Origin: FEN-1297 sp963710735
GTDB lineage: Bacteria > Bacteroidota > Ignavibacteria > Ignavibacteriales > Ignavibacteriaceae
Length of the DNA stretch: 64,000 bases
Reading direction: 5' to 3'
Assembly (NCBI GenBank): GCA_963710735.1
Contig: CAVQBN010000006.1
Location: 62,001-126,000 of the forward strand
A model generated the notes under the pieces. That model had not been told where the DNA came from and searched no databases. It was given only the letters and a program-made list of their open reading frames with translations. This document shows, one piece after another, positions 1 to 8,871 of this stretch. How positions within the stretch are numbered: the first letter of the stretch is position 1; each line of letters begins with the position of its first letter. Position numbers and translations under genes: made by a program.

Positions 1-333
1 GATTTGTTAAAAATAACGAATATTATAAAAAGCAGATAACATCATTTTCAATTTGAGAATTTTGTATTTTATTGCATTCGGTCCTTTATTTTATTCACTC
101 ATAATATCGAAAGTACTCTAAAAATAAATTGCTTTCGTTTAGGAAATTGATTATTTCTCTTTAGTTAAAAATTTATTTTATTTCATTTAACCGCAGAAGC
201 TATTTTCAAATTAATTTATTATTAATTCTGAGTCTTCTCTACAAATACTGACTAATTTCGGGGAAATTTTTTTTAATTTTATAGTAACAAAACTCTAAAT
301 TATAAGTCTAAACCAGTATAAAAAAAAGATCCG
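1..333. other. non-coding stretch at window start
   Basis: AT-rich sequence with no reading frame I can support, no clear hairpin and no recognisable RNA gene. It precedes a small zinc-ribbon gene and may carry its promoter, but I cannot place one. Confidence 0.5.
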
Positions 334-567
334 ATGAATAAAGAAATTGAAAAAGAAAATGTTAATGGTTTTTGCCCTTATTGCCTAAAAGAGATTTCGG
401 TGATATGGGTGTGTAAGCTTGAGTCAATAATAGGAATACGCTATGTCTATTTCTGCGGCGAATGCCAAAAAAGTTTAGGTACATTTCAAAATAGAATTAA
501 AAACTTCGGGAGACTGTTTTCACATCCTATACAACCAGGCAGAGGTGCAAAGAACCAGCTCTCTTAA
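334..567 (+). CDS. small zinc-ribbon-like hypothetical protein (77 aa)
   Basis: A 77-residue protein with two CxxC pairs, CPYC at about residues 14-17 and CGEC at about 41-44, separated by about 23 residues, the usual layout of a single treble-clef or zinc-ribbon finger. The rest is basic and lysine/arginine rich, with no signal peptide or membrane segment. I do not recognise the family. It stands alone, with AT-rich intergenic DNA on both sides. Nucleic-acid or protein binding is possible but unproven. A chance frame is less likely because the paired cysteines are conserved-looking. Confidence 0.55.
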   Translation: MNKEIEKENVNGFCPYCLKEISVIWVCKLESIIGIRYVYFCGECQKSLGTFQNRIKNFGRLFSHPIQPGRGAKNQLS

Positions 568-724
568 AAACATTCTTATTCTAAATCATCTTACATTTTG
601 TAATTTTTTCAAACTTTAGCCCTCATTTTACAACCACTTGTATAGAGAAAAACCTCTTAAATAGCATTACATTTTTATTTGTTTTTCGTAAATTATCATT
701 AGTGAAGAACAAATATAAATTTAA

Positions 725-2845
725 ATGAAACCTATATTTCAATATGTTTCTTTTTGTCTTCTTATTCTGCCAATCTATTTAAAAGCCCAATCCTCAATTT
801 CGAACAGCTCAGACTATTATCGTCAGGGCATTCAATCTTTATTGAACAAAGATACGCTTTCAGCCGAGACGTTTTTTAAAAAATCAGTAAATGAAAACTC
901 CGATTCGCAATCTTTATATGAATTAGCAAAAATTTATTTTAATCAAAATACCGTCTATAAAAGAGTGGAAGCTCGCCGGTTACTGCAAGAAGCTGTTTTG
1001 AAAGAACCTAAAAATATTAAATATAAATATCTGATGGCTGAAATTCTTAATCGAATTAGCGACGGTTTAGCCTCTGATGTTTATAAAGATATAATTAAAA
1101 TTGACAGCACTCAAGCTAAAGCATTATATAATCTAGGCAAAATAGAAGAAAAAGATTTCGACGAATACCATGATTCGTATTTAAGAGCAAGCGAGGTTGT
1201 TTCATTAAGTTATGAAAGATATGCTAAGGAAGATTTTAATACAGCAAAGGATTATTTACTCAAAGCTATAATGTTTGACTCATTAATGTCGGATGCATAT
1301 CTTCATTTAAGCTTTTTATACGAAGACAATGGGGAACCTGCAAAAGGGATTCTACTTTTAAAAAAACTTGATGCGTTAAATCCCAATAACAAGGACGCGC
1401 ATTTATACCTTGGCCTTCTTTATTATGAAGACAACAAAATTGATAGCTCCTTCATCGAATATCAAAAGGCTTTAGAACTAATGACTGATTCCGAACGTGT
1501 GGATTTCACATTCAAATCCGTAAAGGAATTGCTTAAACCTGTTTTGGCAGATGTATTTAAAAAATATTCTGATGAAGAATTACATGGACTTATTAATCAA
1601 TTCTGGAAAATAAATGATCCACTTTATTTAACAGGATATAACGAAAGATTACTTGAACATTATTCGCGGGTAGCATATGCAAATCTGAGGTACACTGTCA
1701 AACATAAAAATCTTCCCGGGTGGGAAACCGATCGGGGAGAAACAATAATAAGATACGGAATGCCATTAAAAAGAGTACGTTATAGACCGACAATAAATGC
1801 AGGCGGGCGGACTGAGATTTTTATGAAGACTGATGTTTGGCATTACAAATATTTTACTCTCGGATTTACAGATCAATTTATGAACGGAAATTATGTTTAC
1901 AGCGAGCCAATGGCTGGGAGCAGGTTTATTTCTCAATTCGGCGGTGATACACCAATGCTTGTTGAGTATTTAAGAAAAGATTATTTTGAAGATTACACTC
2001 CAAAATTTGCCGGACCAAAAATAATTGTACCTTATGATATAGTTCAATTAAAAGATGAAAATTATAATTATACTGATGTTTATGTAAATTATGGATTAGC
2101 AGCTATTGATTCATTAAAAAAAGGAAGTGTATATTACTATAATCATGAATGGGGATTATTCTTTTTTGACTCTTTGTACAACCCTATTGTACAGATGAAA
2201 AACGAAATTGTACAATTACCGGATTCACATATATTAAACGTAGGAAATGATTCAACTCTTCTTGTTAACTCATTAAAGATGACCGTTTATCCGGACACAG
2301 GTACACTTGCATTTGAAATCATTAGAAAATTTGATAAAGGTGTTTCATCTAACCATTTTAAATTCAAAACAAAAAAGTTTAAGCCGTACGATTTTGGCGT
2401 GAGTGACATAATCTTAGCGTCTAAAGTTGGAATTAATAATCCTTCGTTTGCAACTATTAACAGGGGTAATATCGGGATTCTCCCGAATCCGACAAATACT
2501 TTTTCAAAAAACGAACCCTTATTCTTATATTATGAGATATACAACCTTAAACTGAATGATAAAGGTTTTAATAATTATGAACAAAAGCTGGTTTTGGAAA
2601 AGGAAAACAAAAGCTCTTCACTTAGTAAAACTGTAAACTCTTTGCTTAACATTGTCGGTTTAGGAAAAAAGAAAGAAGAAGTAATAGTAACGACAAAATA
2701 TCAGACACAACAAAAAGACCCGCGAATGTATTTTCAGTTAGACATGAGCAGTTACCAGCCTGGTAATTATATTTTAACCATTATTGTAAAAGATAATATT
2801 TCAGGCAAAGAGGTAAGTTCACGGACAATTTTAAATTATAAATAA
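725..2845 (+). CDS. TPR and GWxTD domain protein
   Basis: A 706-residue protein with an N-terminal hydrophobic signal (about residues 1-21, ending near KAQS), then tetratricopeptide-like helices over roughly residues 30-260, then a GWxTD domain whose name-giving motif GWETD lies near residue 331, followed by the typical IIRYG segment. GWxTD proteins are largely restricted to Bacteroidota/Chlorobi/Acidobacteria-type genomes and are uncharacterised; the exported TPR arrangement suggests a periplasmic or outer-membrane scaffold. The C-terminal third is beta-rich and ends at a normal length. It precedes an MlaF-like ATPase by 97 bases but is probably a separate unit. Family call is firm, function unknown. 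Confidence 0.85.
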   Translation: MKPIFQYVSFCLLILPIYLKAQSSISNSSDYYRQGIQSLLNKDTLSAETFFKKSVNENSDSQSLYELAKIYFNQNTVYKRVEARRLLQEAVLKEPKNIKYKYLMAEILNRISDGLASDVYKDIIKIDSTQAKALYNLGKIEEKDFDEYHDSYLRASEVVSLSYERYAKEDFNTAKDYLLKAIMFDSLMSDAYLHLSFLYEDNGEPAKGILLLKKLDALNPNNKDAHLYLGLLYYEDNKIDSSFIEYQKALELMTDSERVDFTFKSVKELLKPVLADVFKKYSDEELHGLINQFWKINDPLYLTGYNERLLEHYSRVAYANLRYTVKHKNLPGWETDRGETIIRYGMPLKRVRYRPTINAGGRTEIFMKTDVWHYKYFTLGFTDQFMNGNYVYSEPMAGSRFISQFGGDTPMLVEYLRKDYFEDYTPKFAGPKIIVPYDIVQLKDENYNYTDVYVNYGLAAIDSLKKGSVYYYNHEWGLFFFDSLYNPIVQMKNEIVQLPDSHILNVGNDSTLLVNSLKMTVYPDTGTLAFEIIRKFDKGVSSNHFKFKTKKFKPYDFGVSDIILASKVGINNPSFATINRGNIGILPNPTNTFSKNEPLFLYYEIYNLKLNDKGFNNYEQKLVLEKENKSSSLSKTVNSLLNIVGLGKKKEEVIVTTKYQTQQKDPRMYFQLDMSSYQPGNYILTIIVKDNISGKEVSSRTILNYK

Positions 2846-2942
2846 GAGTGTTAATTATTAAATTTACCAAGGTTTAGTCATAAATTTGAAAAATTTTTAT
2901 TTATCTTTATAAAAAGAAATTTAGAATATTCTAACTTGTTAA

Positions 2943-3674
2943 ATGATCGAGATATCAAATCTTCATAAAAAGTTTGGCGATAATAACGTTTTAAAAGGCG
3001 TGAACCTTCAGATAAATAAAGGGGAAACGTTAGCTATAATCGGCAAGAGCGGTTGCGGTAAAAGTGTTTTAATTAAACACATAGTTGGACTGCTTTATCC
3101 TGATGCCGGGTGGGTTAAGGTTGAGGGAGAAACAGTTAATGAATTAAGTATAAAAAGCTTATATGAATTAAGAAAAAAATTCGGATTTTTATTTCAGGGG
3201 GCTGCATTATTTGATTCGATGACGGTGGAAGAAAATGTTGCTCTTTCGCTGGTTGAATCGGGTAACGGTTTTGATAAATCTAAAATTCAAAAAATTGTAG
3301 CCGAGAAGCTGGCTCTGGTTGATTTGCCTGATATTCAAAAACTAAAACCCTCTGAACTTTCAGGTGGAATGAAAAAACGTGTCGGCTTAGCAAGAGCGTT
3401 GGTTACAAATCCCGAATATATCCTTTATGATGAACCCACAACCGGATTAGATCCTATTATGTCGGATTCTATAGATAAATTAATAAAAGATCTCAGCCAT
3501 AAGTTAAACGTTACCTCTGTTGTTGTTACACACGATATGTACAGCGTAAAAAATGTAGCCGATAAAGTTGCAATGATGAACGAGGGTGTAATTCATTTTA
3601 CAGGAACTCCAAAAGAGTTACTTGATTCTAAAGATAATGTCATTCTCGATTTTATTAAAAGAACCTGGGTTTAA
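2943..3674 (+). CDS. ABC transporter ATP-binding protein, MlaF/Ttg2A-like
   Basis: A 243-residue ATPase with Walker A GKSGCGKS (residues 34-41), the Q-loop in FLFQGAALFDSMTV, the signature LSGGMKKRVGLARAL and Walker B ILYDEPTTGLDP followed by the H-loop VVVTHD. The FQGAALFDSMTVxENV stretch is typical of the MlaF/Ttg2A/Mkl subfamily that drives phospholipid transport between inner and outer membranes together with an MlaE permease and MCE protein. No permease or MCE gene is next to it here, so it is an orphan in this window; partners would be elsewhere. Subfamily assignment is strong, exact lipid substrate and direction unknown. Confidence 0.85.
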   Translation: MIEISNLHKKFGDNNVLKGVNLQINKGETLAIIGKSGCGKSVLIKHIVGLLYPDAGWVKVEGETVNELSIKSLYELRKKFGFLFQGAALFDSMTVEENVALSLVESGNGFDKSKIQKIVAEKLALVDLPDIQKLKPSELSGGMKKRVGLARALVTNPEYILYDEPTTGLDPIMSDSIDKLIKDLSHKLNVTSVVVTHDMYSVKNVADKVAMMNEGVIHFTGTPKELLDSKDNVILDFIKRTWV

Positions 3675-3781
3675 TCTTTTAAATAGAATTTACTTGCCTT
3701 AGAGCACCACTTAATAATATATCACAACAAACACTTGCCCTAATATTTATATTTAATTCAGTTATAATAAGTAATAATTAA

Positions 3782-4192
3782 ATGATTAAAGATTCTGCAA
3801 AAGTTTCTAAGACAGCGGCGGAAGTGAAAAAGATAATTTTTATCAGTACTGGAGAGAGAGATAGTTTTACCGTAAGAACAGGCAAAAAGATATTTTATTC
3901 AAAAAGTACTGGATTTTTCCAAGCTGCTGAAACAGTAAAAATAATTATTCAAGAAAAGCCCAACTTTGTATTGCTTGATTTAGAAAAACCCGTAAACGGG
4001 AATGAGGATATGATGAGTATGTTAAGTAACTATGATTCGAATATCCGTTTACGGGTTACCTTTTTAGAAATAAGCCTTCACCAAATTATTATTTATAAAA
4101 TCCTTAAAAATTGGTTAATAAATCTCTATAATAATTTCATTCATAATAATCGCAACGGCAAAGGAATGAAAGAAGCATTTGTAAGAAGGTGA
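3782..4192 (+). CDS. possible degenerate receiver-like protein
   Basis: A 136-residue frame. A stretch near residues 60-80 (PNFVLLDLEKPVNGNEDMM) resembles the beta-3 strand and following loop of a response-regulator receiver, where the aspartate after LL would be the phosphoacceptor, but the N-terminal acidic pair is absent and the C-terminal 50 residues (basic, Asn/Ile rich) do not look like the end of a receiver. Either a decayed receiver or a frame that has shifted. No output domain and no kinase nearby. Low certainty that it is functional. Confidence 0.35.
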   Translation: MIKDSAKVSKTAAEVKKIIFISTGERDSFTVRTGKKIFYSKSTGFFQAAETVKIIIQEKPNFVLLDLEKPVNGNEDMMSMLSNYDSNIRLRVTFLEISLHQIIIYKILKNWLINLYNNFIHNNRNGKGMKEAFVRR

Positions 4193-4461
4193 TAGAACTA
4201 AAATTATTTTTCACTTAATAAAGTAACCGCATATAGAACCCTGCCTTTTATTTCCTCTTTATAGTTTCCCGAGAATTTAATTTGAATTTATGGTTTAAAA
4301 TTTTCATTCAATAATTTTAATTAAATTTACAATGTCCTTCCCAAATTATTTTTATCCTAATGCTGGATTTGGCAAAATGGGAAGTAATTTAATATTCACT
4401 TTAAAAAGTTTAAACATACAAATCGACATTAAAAATATTGATAACAATCGAATAAAATAAT

Positions 4462-4941
4462 ATGACAAACAATATTTCAATTGTTCAATTAATCCAATTA
4501 ATGCTTGCACCCGGTTTAATGATATCAGCCTGCGGCCTGCTGATTTTAGGCATGAACAACAAATACTCATTAGTAGTTAATCGTATAAGGCTTCTTAATG
4601 AAGAAAAAAGAAAATTCTTCAGCAAAGCAGGTGAAAAAGATTTCAAATATGAAGAAGATATCAGATTGCAAAGTTTATCTATGCAGCTTACAGATTTAAT
4701 TTTTAGAGTTAAGCTTGTTCGGAATTCCGTACTTGCCTATACAATTGCAGTAGCCTTTTTTGTCATTACTTCACTTTTGATTGGACTTCAGTTTGTTTTG
4801 GGAAACGAGAATTTAAATATTTTAATAACAGTATTATTTCTGTTAGGAATGTTGCTCGTATTAATCGGAGTCATTTATGCTGCCTATGAAACTAAAAAAG
4901 GATATGAGATAATCAATCTTGAAGTTAAAATAGATGAATGA
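4462..4941 (+). CDS. DUF2721 family membrane protein
   Basis: A 159-residue protein with an N-terminal hydrophobic helix containing LMLAPGLMISACGLLILGM (about 12-30), a cytoplasmic charged helix with NRIRLLNEEKR, and two further transmembrane helices in the second half (about 90-110 and 118-140). The APxxMISACGLL and NRIR elements are typical of DUF2721. Function is unknown for the family. It is a single gene, 67 bases upstream of aat and in the same orientation. Confidence 0.75.
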   Translation: MTNNISIVQLIQLMLAPGLMISACGLLILGMNNKYSLVVNRIRLLNEEKRKFFSKAGEKDFKYEEDIRLQSLSMQLTDLIFRVKLVRNSVLAYTIAVAFFVITSLLIGLQFVLGNENLNILITVLFLLGMLLVLIGVIYAAYETKKGYEIINLEVKIDE

Positions 4942-5008
4942 AATATTTATCTAAAGTTTAAACAATAAATTAATTTATTTACCTGGCACAGTACTAGTTT
5001 TTTTTAAG

Positions 5009-5611
5009 ATGACTAAAAAAGACAAATTTGATCTGGCGAATTTATTAAAGCCTAATAACATGTTAAGGCTTTATGCAAGCGGCGCATTCCCCATGGCTGA
5101 TGAATCTACCGGAGATATTAATTGGTACATGCCGGAAATCCGCACAATCATTCCTTTAGATAACTTTAATATTCCCCGTTCACTAAAAAAAGAAATATCA
5201 TCTTCTGATTTCGAAATTAAATTTGATTCGGATTTCTTATCAATAGTAAAAGGGTGTGCTGAACGTGAAAAAACCTGGATTTCATCCGAATTGATTGAAG
5301 CATATTTAAAATTGAAAGAATTAGGCCATGTACATACTGTTGAGACCTGGTTAAACAAAAAACTTGTGGGAGGTTTATACGGAATTAGTTTTAAAGGTGC
5401 TTTTTTCGGAGAGTCTATGTTTTCAAGAGTCACCCAAGCATCTAAGTTTGCTCTCGTAAATTTGCTTAATCATCTTAATGAAAAAGGATTTGTTCTTCTT
5501 GATGTTCAATATATGACTGAACATTTAAAAATGTTCGGGGCAAAGGAAATAAATTTCGCAGATTATAATAATTTATTGATTGAAGCTTACGGAAAGGAAT
5601 GCATCTTTTAA
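5009..5611 (+). CDS. aat: leucyl/phenylalanyl-tRNA--protein transferase
   Basis: A 200-residue cytoplasmic enzyme that transfers Leu or Phe from aminoacyl-tRNA to proteins with N-terminal Arg or Lys, marking them for ClpS/ClpAP degradation. Diagnostic stretches are YASGAFPMAD near the N-terminus, INWYMPEIRTIIPLD, the GGLYGISFKGAFFGESMFSR core and FVLLDVQYMTEHLKMFGA near the end. Length fits the family. It is followed by a strong symmetrical hairpin (5630-5672) that separates it from the convergent M24 peptidase. Confidence 0.93.
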   Translation: MTKKDKFDLANLLKPNNMLRLYASGAFPMADESTGDINWYMPEIRTIIPLDNFNIPRSLKKEISSSDFEIKFDSDFLSIVKGCAEREKTWISSELIEAYLKLKELGHVHTVETWLNKKLVGGLYGISFKGAFFGESMFSRVTQASKFALVNLLNHLNEKGFVLLDVQYMTEHLKMFGAKEINFADYNNLLIEAYGKECIF

Positions 5612-5629
5612 CTCAAATCTTAATAAATG

Positions 5630-5672
5630 AATCATACATTCATATCTTAATTTAAAATATAAATGTATGATT
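5630..5672. terminator. bidirectional terminator-like hairpin between aat and M24 peptidase
   Basis: Perfect 11-bp inverted repeat: AATCATACATT at 5630-5640 and AATGTATGATT at 5662-5672, with an extra ATAT/ATAT pairing inside the loop. It lies between two convergent genes, where a shared terminator is expected. It is AT-rich and lacks a long T-run, so intrinsic termination strength is uncertain. Confidence 0.6.
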
Positions 5673-5691
5673 GTAAAAATAATCAGGCGGC

Positions 5692-6882
5692 CTATTTAAT
5701 CAAGATTAATTTCTTCTGCGGTTTGGAAATAAATTGAGCTCCATCTTTTGTAACAAAAACTTCTTCTTCAATTGTAGATGTTCCGTAACCTTTAACTGTT
5801 AATCGCGGTTCAATAGTATAAACTTGAGATTCTTCGATTTTCATAAAAGGAGTATCACCATAACGTTCCCATCTCGGCAGAAGTCCGCCGCCGCCATCAT
5901 GTGCTTCCCTGCCGACCTGGTGTCCGAGTCCATGAGGAAATTCTTCATATCCTTGGCCGGTAATATAATTTCTAGCAATATCATCCATGTCGCATCCAAT
6001 TACACCGGGCTTTATGCCATCAGCAACTTTTTGAATTGAATCTCTTATTACATTAAAACCTCTTTCTACTTCTGCCGGTGCTTTAGTTTCCCCTTTCTTT
6101 AGAACATACCAGGTCCTTTGTAAATCCGAGCAGTAATCTTTATATTTAATTCCGAAATCAACATTAACCATATGCCCTCTTTCAACCTTTCTATCGGAGG
6201 GTCCGGCATGTGCACTTACAGCCTCCGGTCCGGTGAATACTGCAGGACAATGATCTTCTTCCCACGCTAATCCAAAACCTTTTGACTGAGCAATTTTCTT
6301 AATAAAATTTGAAATTTGTATTTCCGTTTTTCCCGGCTTTATGAACTTCGTCATCTCATCAAATATTTTTAACGTCTCACTTACTGCTTTCTTCATTATT
6401 GCAAATTCGGCAGGTGATTTTCTTCCTCTTAATGCAGAAATAATATCTTCCGATGAAATAAGTTTTTGACCATAATCTGTTCCCTTTAAAATATCCTGAA
6501 GAATCAAAAACATTCCATGTGTTAAACCATCCGCAAGATTAGAATTCTTTGAATAATTTATTGCAATTTTTCCCGGCTTCTTTTTATTCAGGTATTCAAT
6601 TAAAGGTTCTTTAATTGATTGGACATATCCGATAATATTTTTATAAAGTCCGCGTGTTTTAAAATTTTCAACATCAAGCGAACCAAGAATTGCAGTAGTA
6701 TCCCCGTCTTTGTTAATTATCAAAGCTGACGGCCATGTGCAGCCGACTCCGGCAATCATGTCCATTGCGGGATCTTTAATATTTCCGCTTTCACGGACAA
6801 AAGTCACCCACATATCAATATTTTTTTCTTTTAATATTTGAACGGCTTGTTCAATTTTCTCTTTAACAATATCTTCTGCCAT
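5692..6882 (-). CDS. M24 family Xaa-Pro-type aminopeptidase
   Basis: A 396-residue metallopeptidase with an N-terminal creatinase-like domain (about 1-150) and a C-terminal pita-bread catalytic domain. All five metal ligands are visible: the two aspartates in VNVDFGIKYKDYCSD, the histidine in PHGLGHQVG, the glutamate in YTIEPRL and the glutamate in STIEEEVFV. It should remove N-terminal residues preceding proline; a related M24 specificity (for example proline dipeptidase or creatinase-like hydrolase) cannot be excluded. No signal peptide, so cytoplasmic. It stands alone with a long empty upstream region. Confidence 0.88.
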   Translation of the reverse strand: MAEDIVKEKIEQAVQILKEKNIDMWVTFVRESGNIKDPAMDMIAGVGCTWPSALIINKDGDTTAILGSLDVENFKTRGLYKNIIGYVQSIKEPLIEYLNKKKPGKIAINYSKNSNLADGLTHGMFLILQDILKGTDYGQKLISSEDIISALRGRKSPAEFAIMKKAVSETLKIFDEMTKFIKPGKTEIQISNFIKKIAQSKGFGLAWEEDHCPAVFTGPEAVSAHAGPSDRKVERGHMVNVDFGIKYKDYCSDLQRTWYVLKKGETKAPAEVERGFNVIRDSIQKVADGIKPGVIGCDMDDIARNYITGQGYEEFPHGLGHQVGREAHDGGGGLLPRWERYGDTPFMKIEESQVYTIEPRLTVKGYGTSTIEEEVFVTKDGAQFISKPQKKLILIK

Positions 6883-7472
6883 TGTAAACCTCTATAAAAT
6901 AAGTTCTAATGATGAATTTTTCTATTAAATGTAACAAATAACATGGTAATATACTATTTATGTAAATGAAGGAGATTCTACTTATTTATTAAGATAATTG
7001 CAGCATTATACCTTCCAGAAATAATGAATATATATCATAATACTTTTAATAATTTTACTTTGCTAAGTCTTTTTATAATAAAAAGATATAAGGATAAATA
7101 AAGATTTTAAGAATTATAATTACTAAGTTTAATCAAATAAAATTTTAAATTTCCGGAAGTAAAAAGGAATAGACTGATTGAGTCTTCCATCGGTAAGAAT
7201 GAAGCAATTTATGAGGACACTAGTAATTTCAGAATATGAATATGACAATCTGAAAAAATATTCTAAAAAGATAACAGTATTTAATAATTTATATCTTTTT
7301 AGCAAAGATAAAGAGAAGGTACGATACCTTTGTCATCATTTAATACCGCTAAGCTTAAACACACTTATAAATACATTTCAAACTTCATCGACATTTTCAA
7401 TCAAAAGGCCTATTCATTTCTTTCAGGATAATAAATTAAAAAAATTTATAACAATTTTAATGAGAGATTTAT
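6883..7472. other. intergenic region between M24 peptidase and gdhA1
   Basis: About 590 AT-rich bases. A 100-codon frame (7178-7480, TTG start) runs through it and overlaps the gdhA1 start, but its composition and lack of any motif make it unconvincing. A short dyad, AAGGTA-CGA-TACCTT, sits at 7316-7330, some 145 bases upstream of gdhA1, and could be an operator. Both divergent genes presumably have promoters here. Confidence 0.5.
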
Positions 7473-8813
7473 ATGTCTGATTATGTTGAAAAATTAATCG
7501 CCGGTGTAAAAGCAAAAAACCCAAATGAACCTGAATTTCATCAGGCTGTTGAAGAAATTGTCGAGTCGCTTGATATAGTTTTAGAACGTCATCCCGAATA
7601 TCGTTCAGCAAGAATATTGGAAAGAATGGTAGAGCCCGAAAGACTAATTATGTTTCGTGTTCCCTGGATGGATGACCAGGGCGATATACACATAAACCGA
7701 GGTTTCAGAATTGAAATGAATAGTGCTATCGGTCCTTATAAAGGAGGTTTAAGATTTCACCCTTCAGTGAACCTTGGTATATTAAAGTTTTTAGCTTTTG
7801 AACAAGTATTTAAAAACAGCTTAACAACTCTTCCGATGGGCGGGGGTAAAGGCGGATCCGATTTTGATCCTAAAGGTAAAAGCGATAACGAAGTTATGCG
7901 GTTCTGCCAAAGTTTTATGACTGAACTTTTCCGCCATATTGGTCCTAATACTGATGTTCCAGCAGGTGATATTGGAGTTGGGACTAGAGAGATCGGTTTC
8001 CTGTATGGTCAATATAAAAGATTGAAAAATGAATTTACCGGGGTTCTTACAGGTAAAGGTTTAAATTGGGGAGGATCATTAATTCGCCCTGAAGCAACCG
8101 GTTTTGGTGCAGTTTATTTCGCCCATGAAATGTTGAAAACAAAAGGTGAAGATATTGAGGGTAAAACATTCGCAGTTTCCGGTTTTGGAAATGTTGCGTG
8201 GGGTGTGGTTCAAAAAATAGCCCAGCTCGGTGGAAAAGTTGTCACTCTTTCTGGCCCTGATGGTTTTATTTACGATAAAGACGGCATAAGCGGTGAAAAA
8301 ATTGATTTCATGCTAAAATTAAGAGCAAGTGCTAATGACAGAGTTCAGGATTATGCAGACAAATTTAAAGTAGAATTTTATCCGGGTAAAAGGCCATGGA
8401 GCGTAAAAGTTGATGTTGCAATGCCGTGCGCTACTCAAAATGAAATTTATGAAGATGACGCAAAAGATCTTGTTAAAAACGGATGCAAATGTGTTTGCGA
8501 AGCTGCTAATATGCCGACAACTTTAGACGGATATAAGATATTCAAACAAGCAGGAATACTTTTCGCTCCCGGTAAAGCAGCTAATGCCGGCGGAGTTGCG
8601 GTTTCCGGATTGGAAATGTCGCAAAACAGTATGCGTCTGCCCTGGCCGAAAGAAGAAGTAGATCATAGACTACACCAGATAATGTCAAAAATTCATGAAA
8701 CCTGTATTACCACAGCTGAAAGATTTGGTACACCCGGCAACTACGTAAATGGTGCAAATATAGCAGGCTTTTTAAAAGTTGCTGATGCCATGTTGGATCA
8801 AGGTCTCGTTTAA
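7473..8813 (+). CDS. gdhA: NADP-type glutamate dehydrogenase, copy 1
   Basis: A 446-residue enzyme, the length of the hexameric NADP-type GdhA. It interconverts glutamate and 2-oxoglutarate plus ammonia. Active-site elements are intact: GPYKGGLRFHP (K90), the K114 region, PMGGGKGG with catalytic K126, and PAGDIGVG with D166. The Rossmann glycine motif is GFGNVA at about 235-240. The carboxyl end GTPGNYVNGANIAGFLKVADAM is family-typical. It is the first gene of a repeated gdh/receiver-ATP-grasp unit and is only 58 bases from the next gene, so co-transcription is likely. Coenzyme preference (NADP versus NAD) is inferred from subfamily, not proven. Confidence 0.95.
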   Translation: MSDYVEKLIAGVKAKNPNEPEFHQAVEEIVESLDIVLERHPEYRSARILERMVEPERLIMFRVPWMDDQGDIHINRGFRIEMNSAIGPYKGGLRFHPSVNLGILKFLAFEQVFKNSLTTLPMGGGKGGSDFDPKGKSDNEVMRFCQSFMTELFRHIGPNTDVPAGDIGVGTREIGFLYGQYKRLKNEFTGVLTGKGLNWGGSLIRPEATGFGAVYFAHEMLKTKGEDIEGKTFAVSGFGNVAWGVVQKIAQLGGKVVTLSGPDGFIYDKDGISGEKIDFMLKLRASANDRVQDYADKFKVEFYPGKRPWSVKVDVAMPCATQNEIYEDDAKDLVKNGCKCVCEAANMPTTLDGYKIFKQAGILFAPGKAANAGGVAVSGLEMSQNSMRLPWPKEEVDHRLHQIMSKIHETCITTAERFGTPGNYVNGANIAGFLKVADAMLDQGLV

Positions 8814-8871
8814 TTATTCTTAATTAACTTGCAGAACAATACTTCCGGGCAGAATTGTAGGTAAATAACCA

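Noticed and set aside
7178..7480. 100-codon frame with TTG start before gdhA1
   Set aside because: No ribosome site, no motif, biased composition and overlap with the gdhA1 start. Best explained as intergenic DNA.
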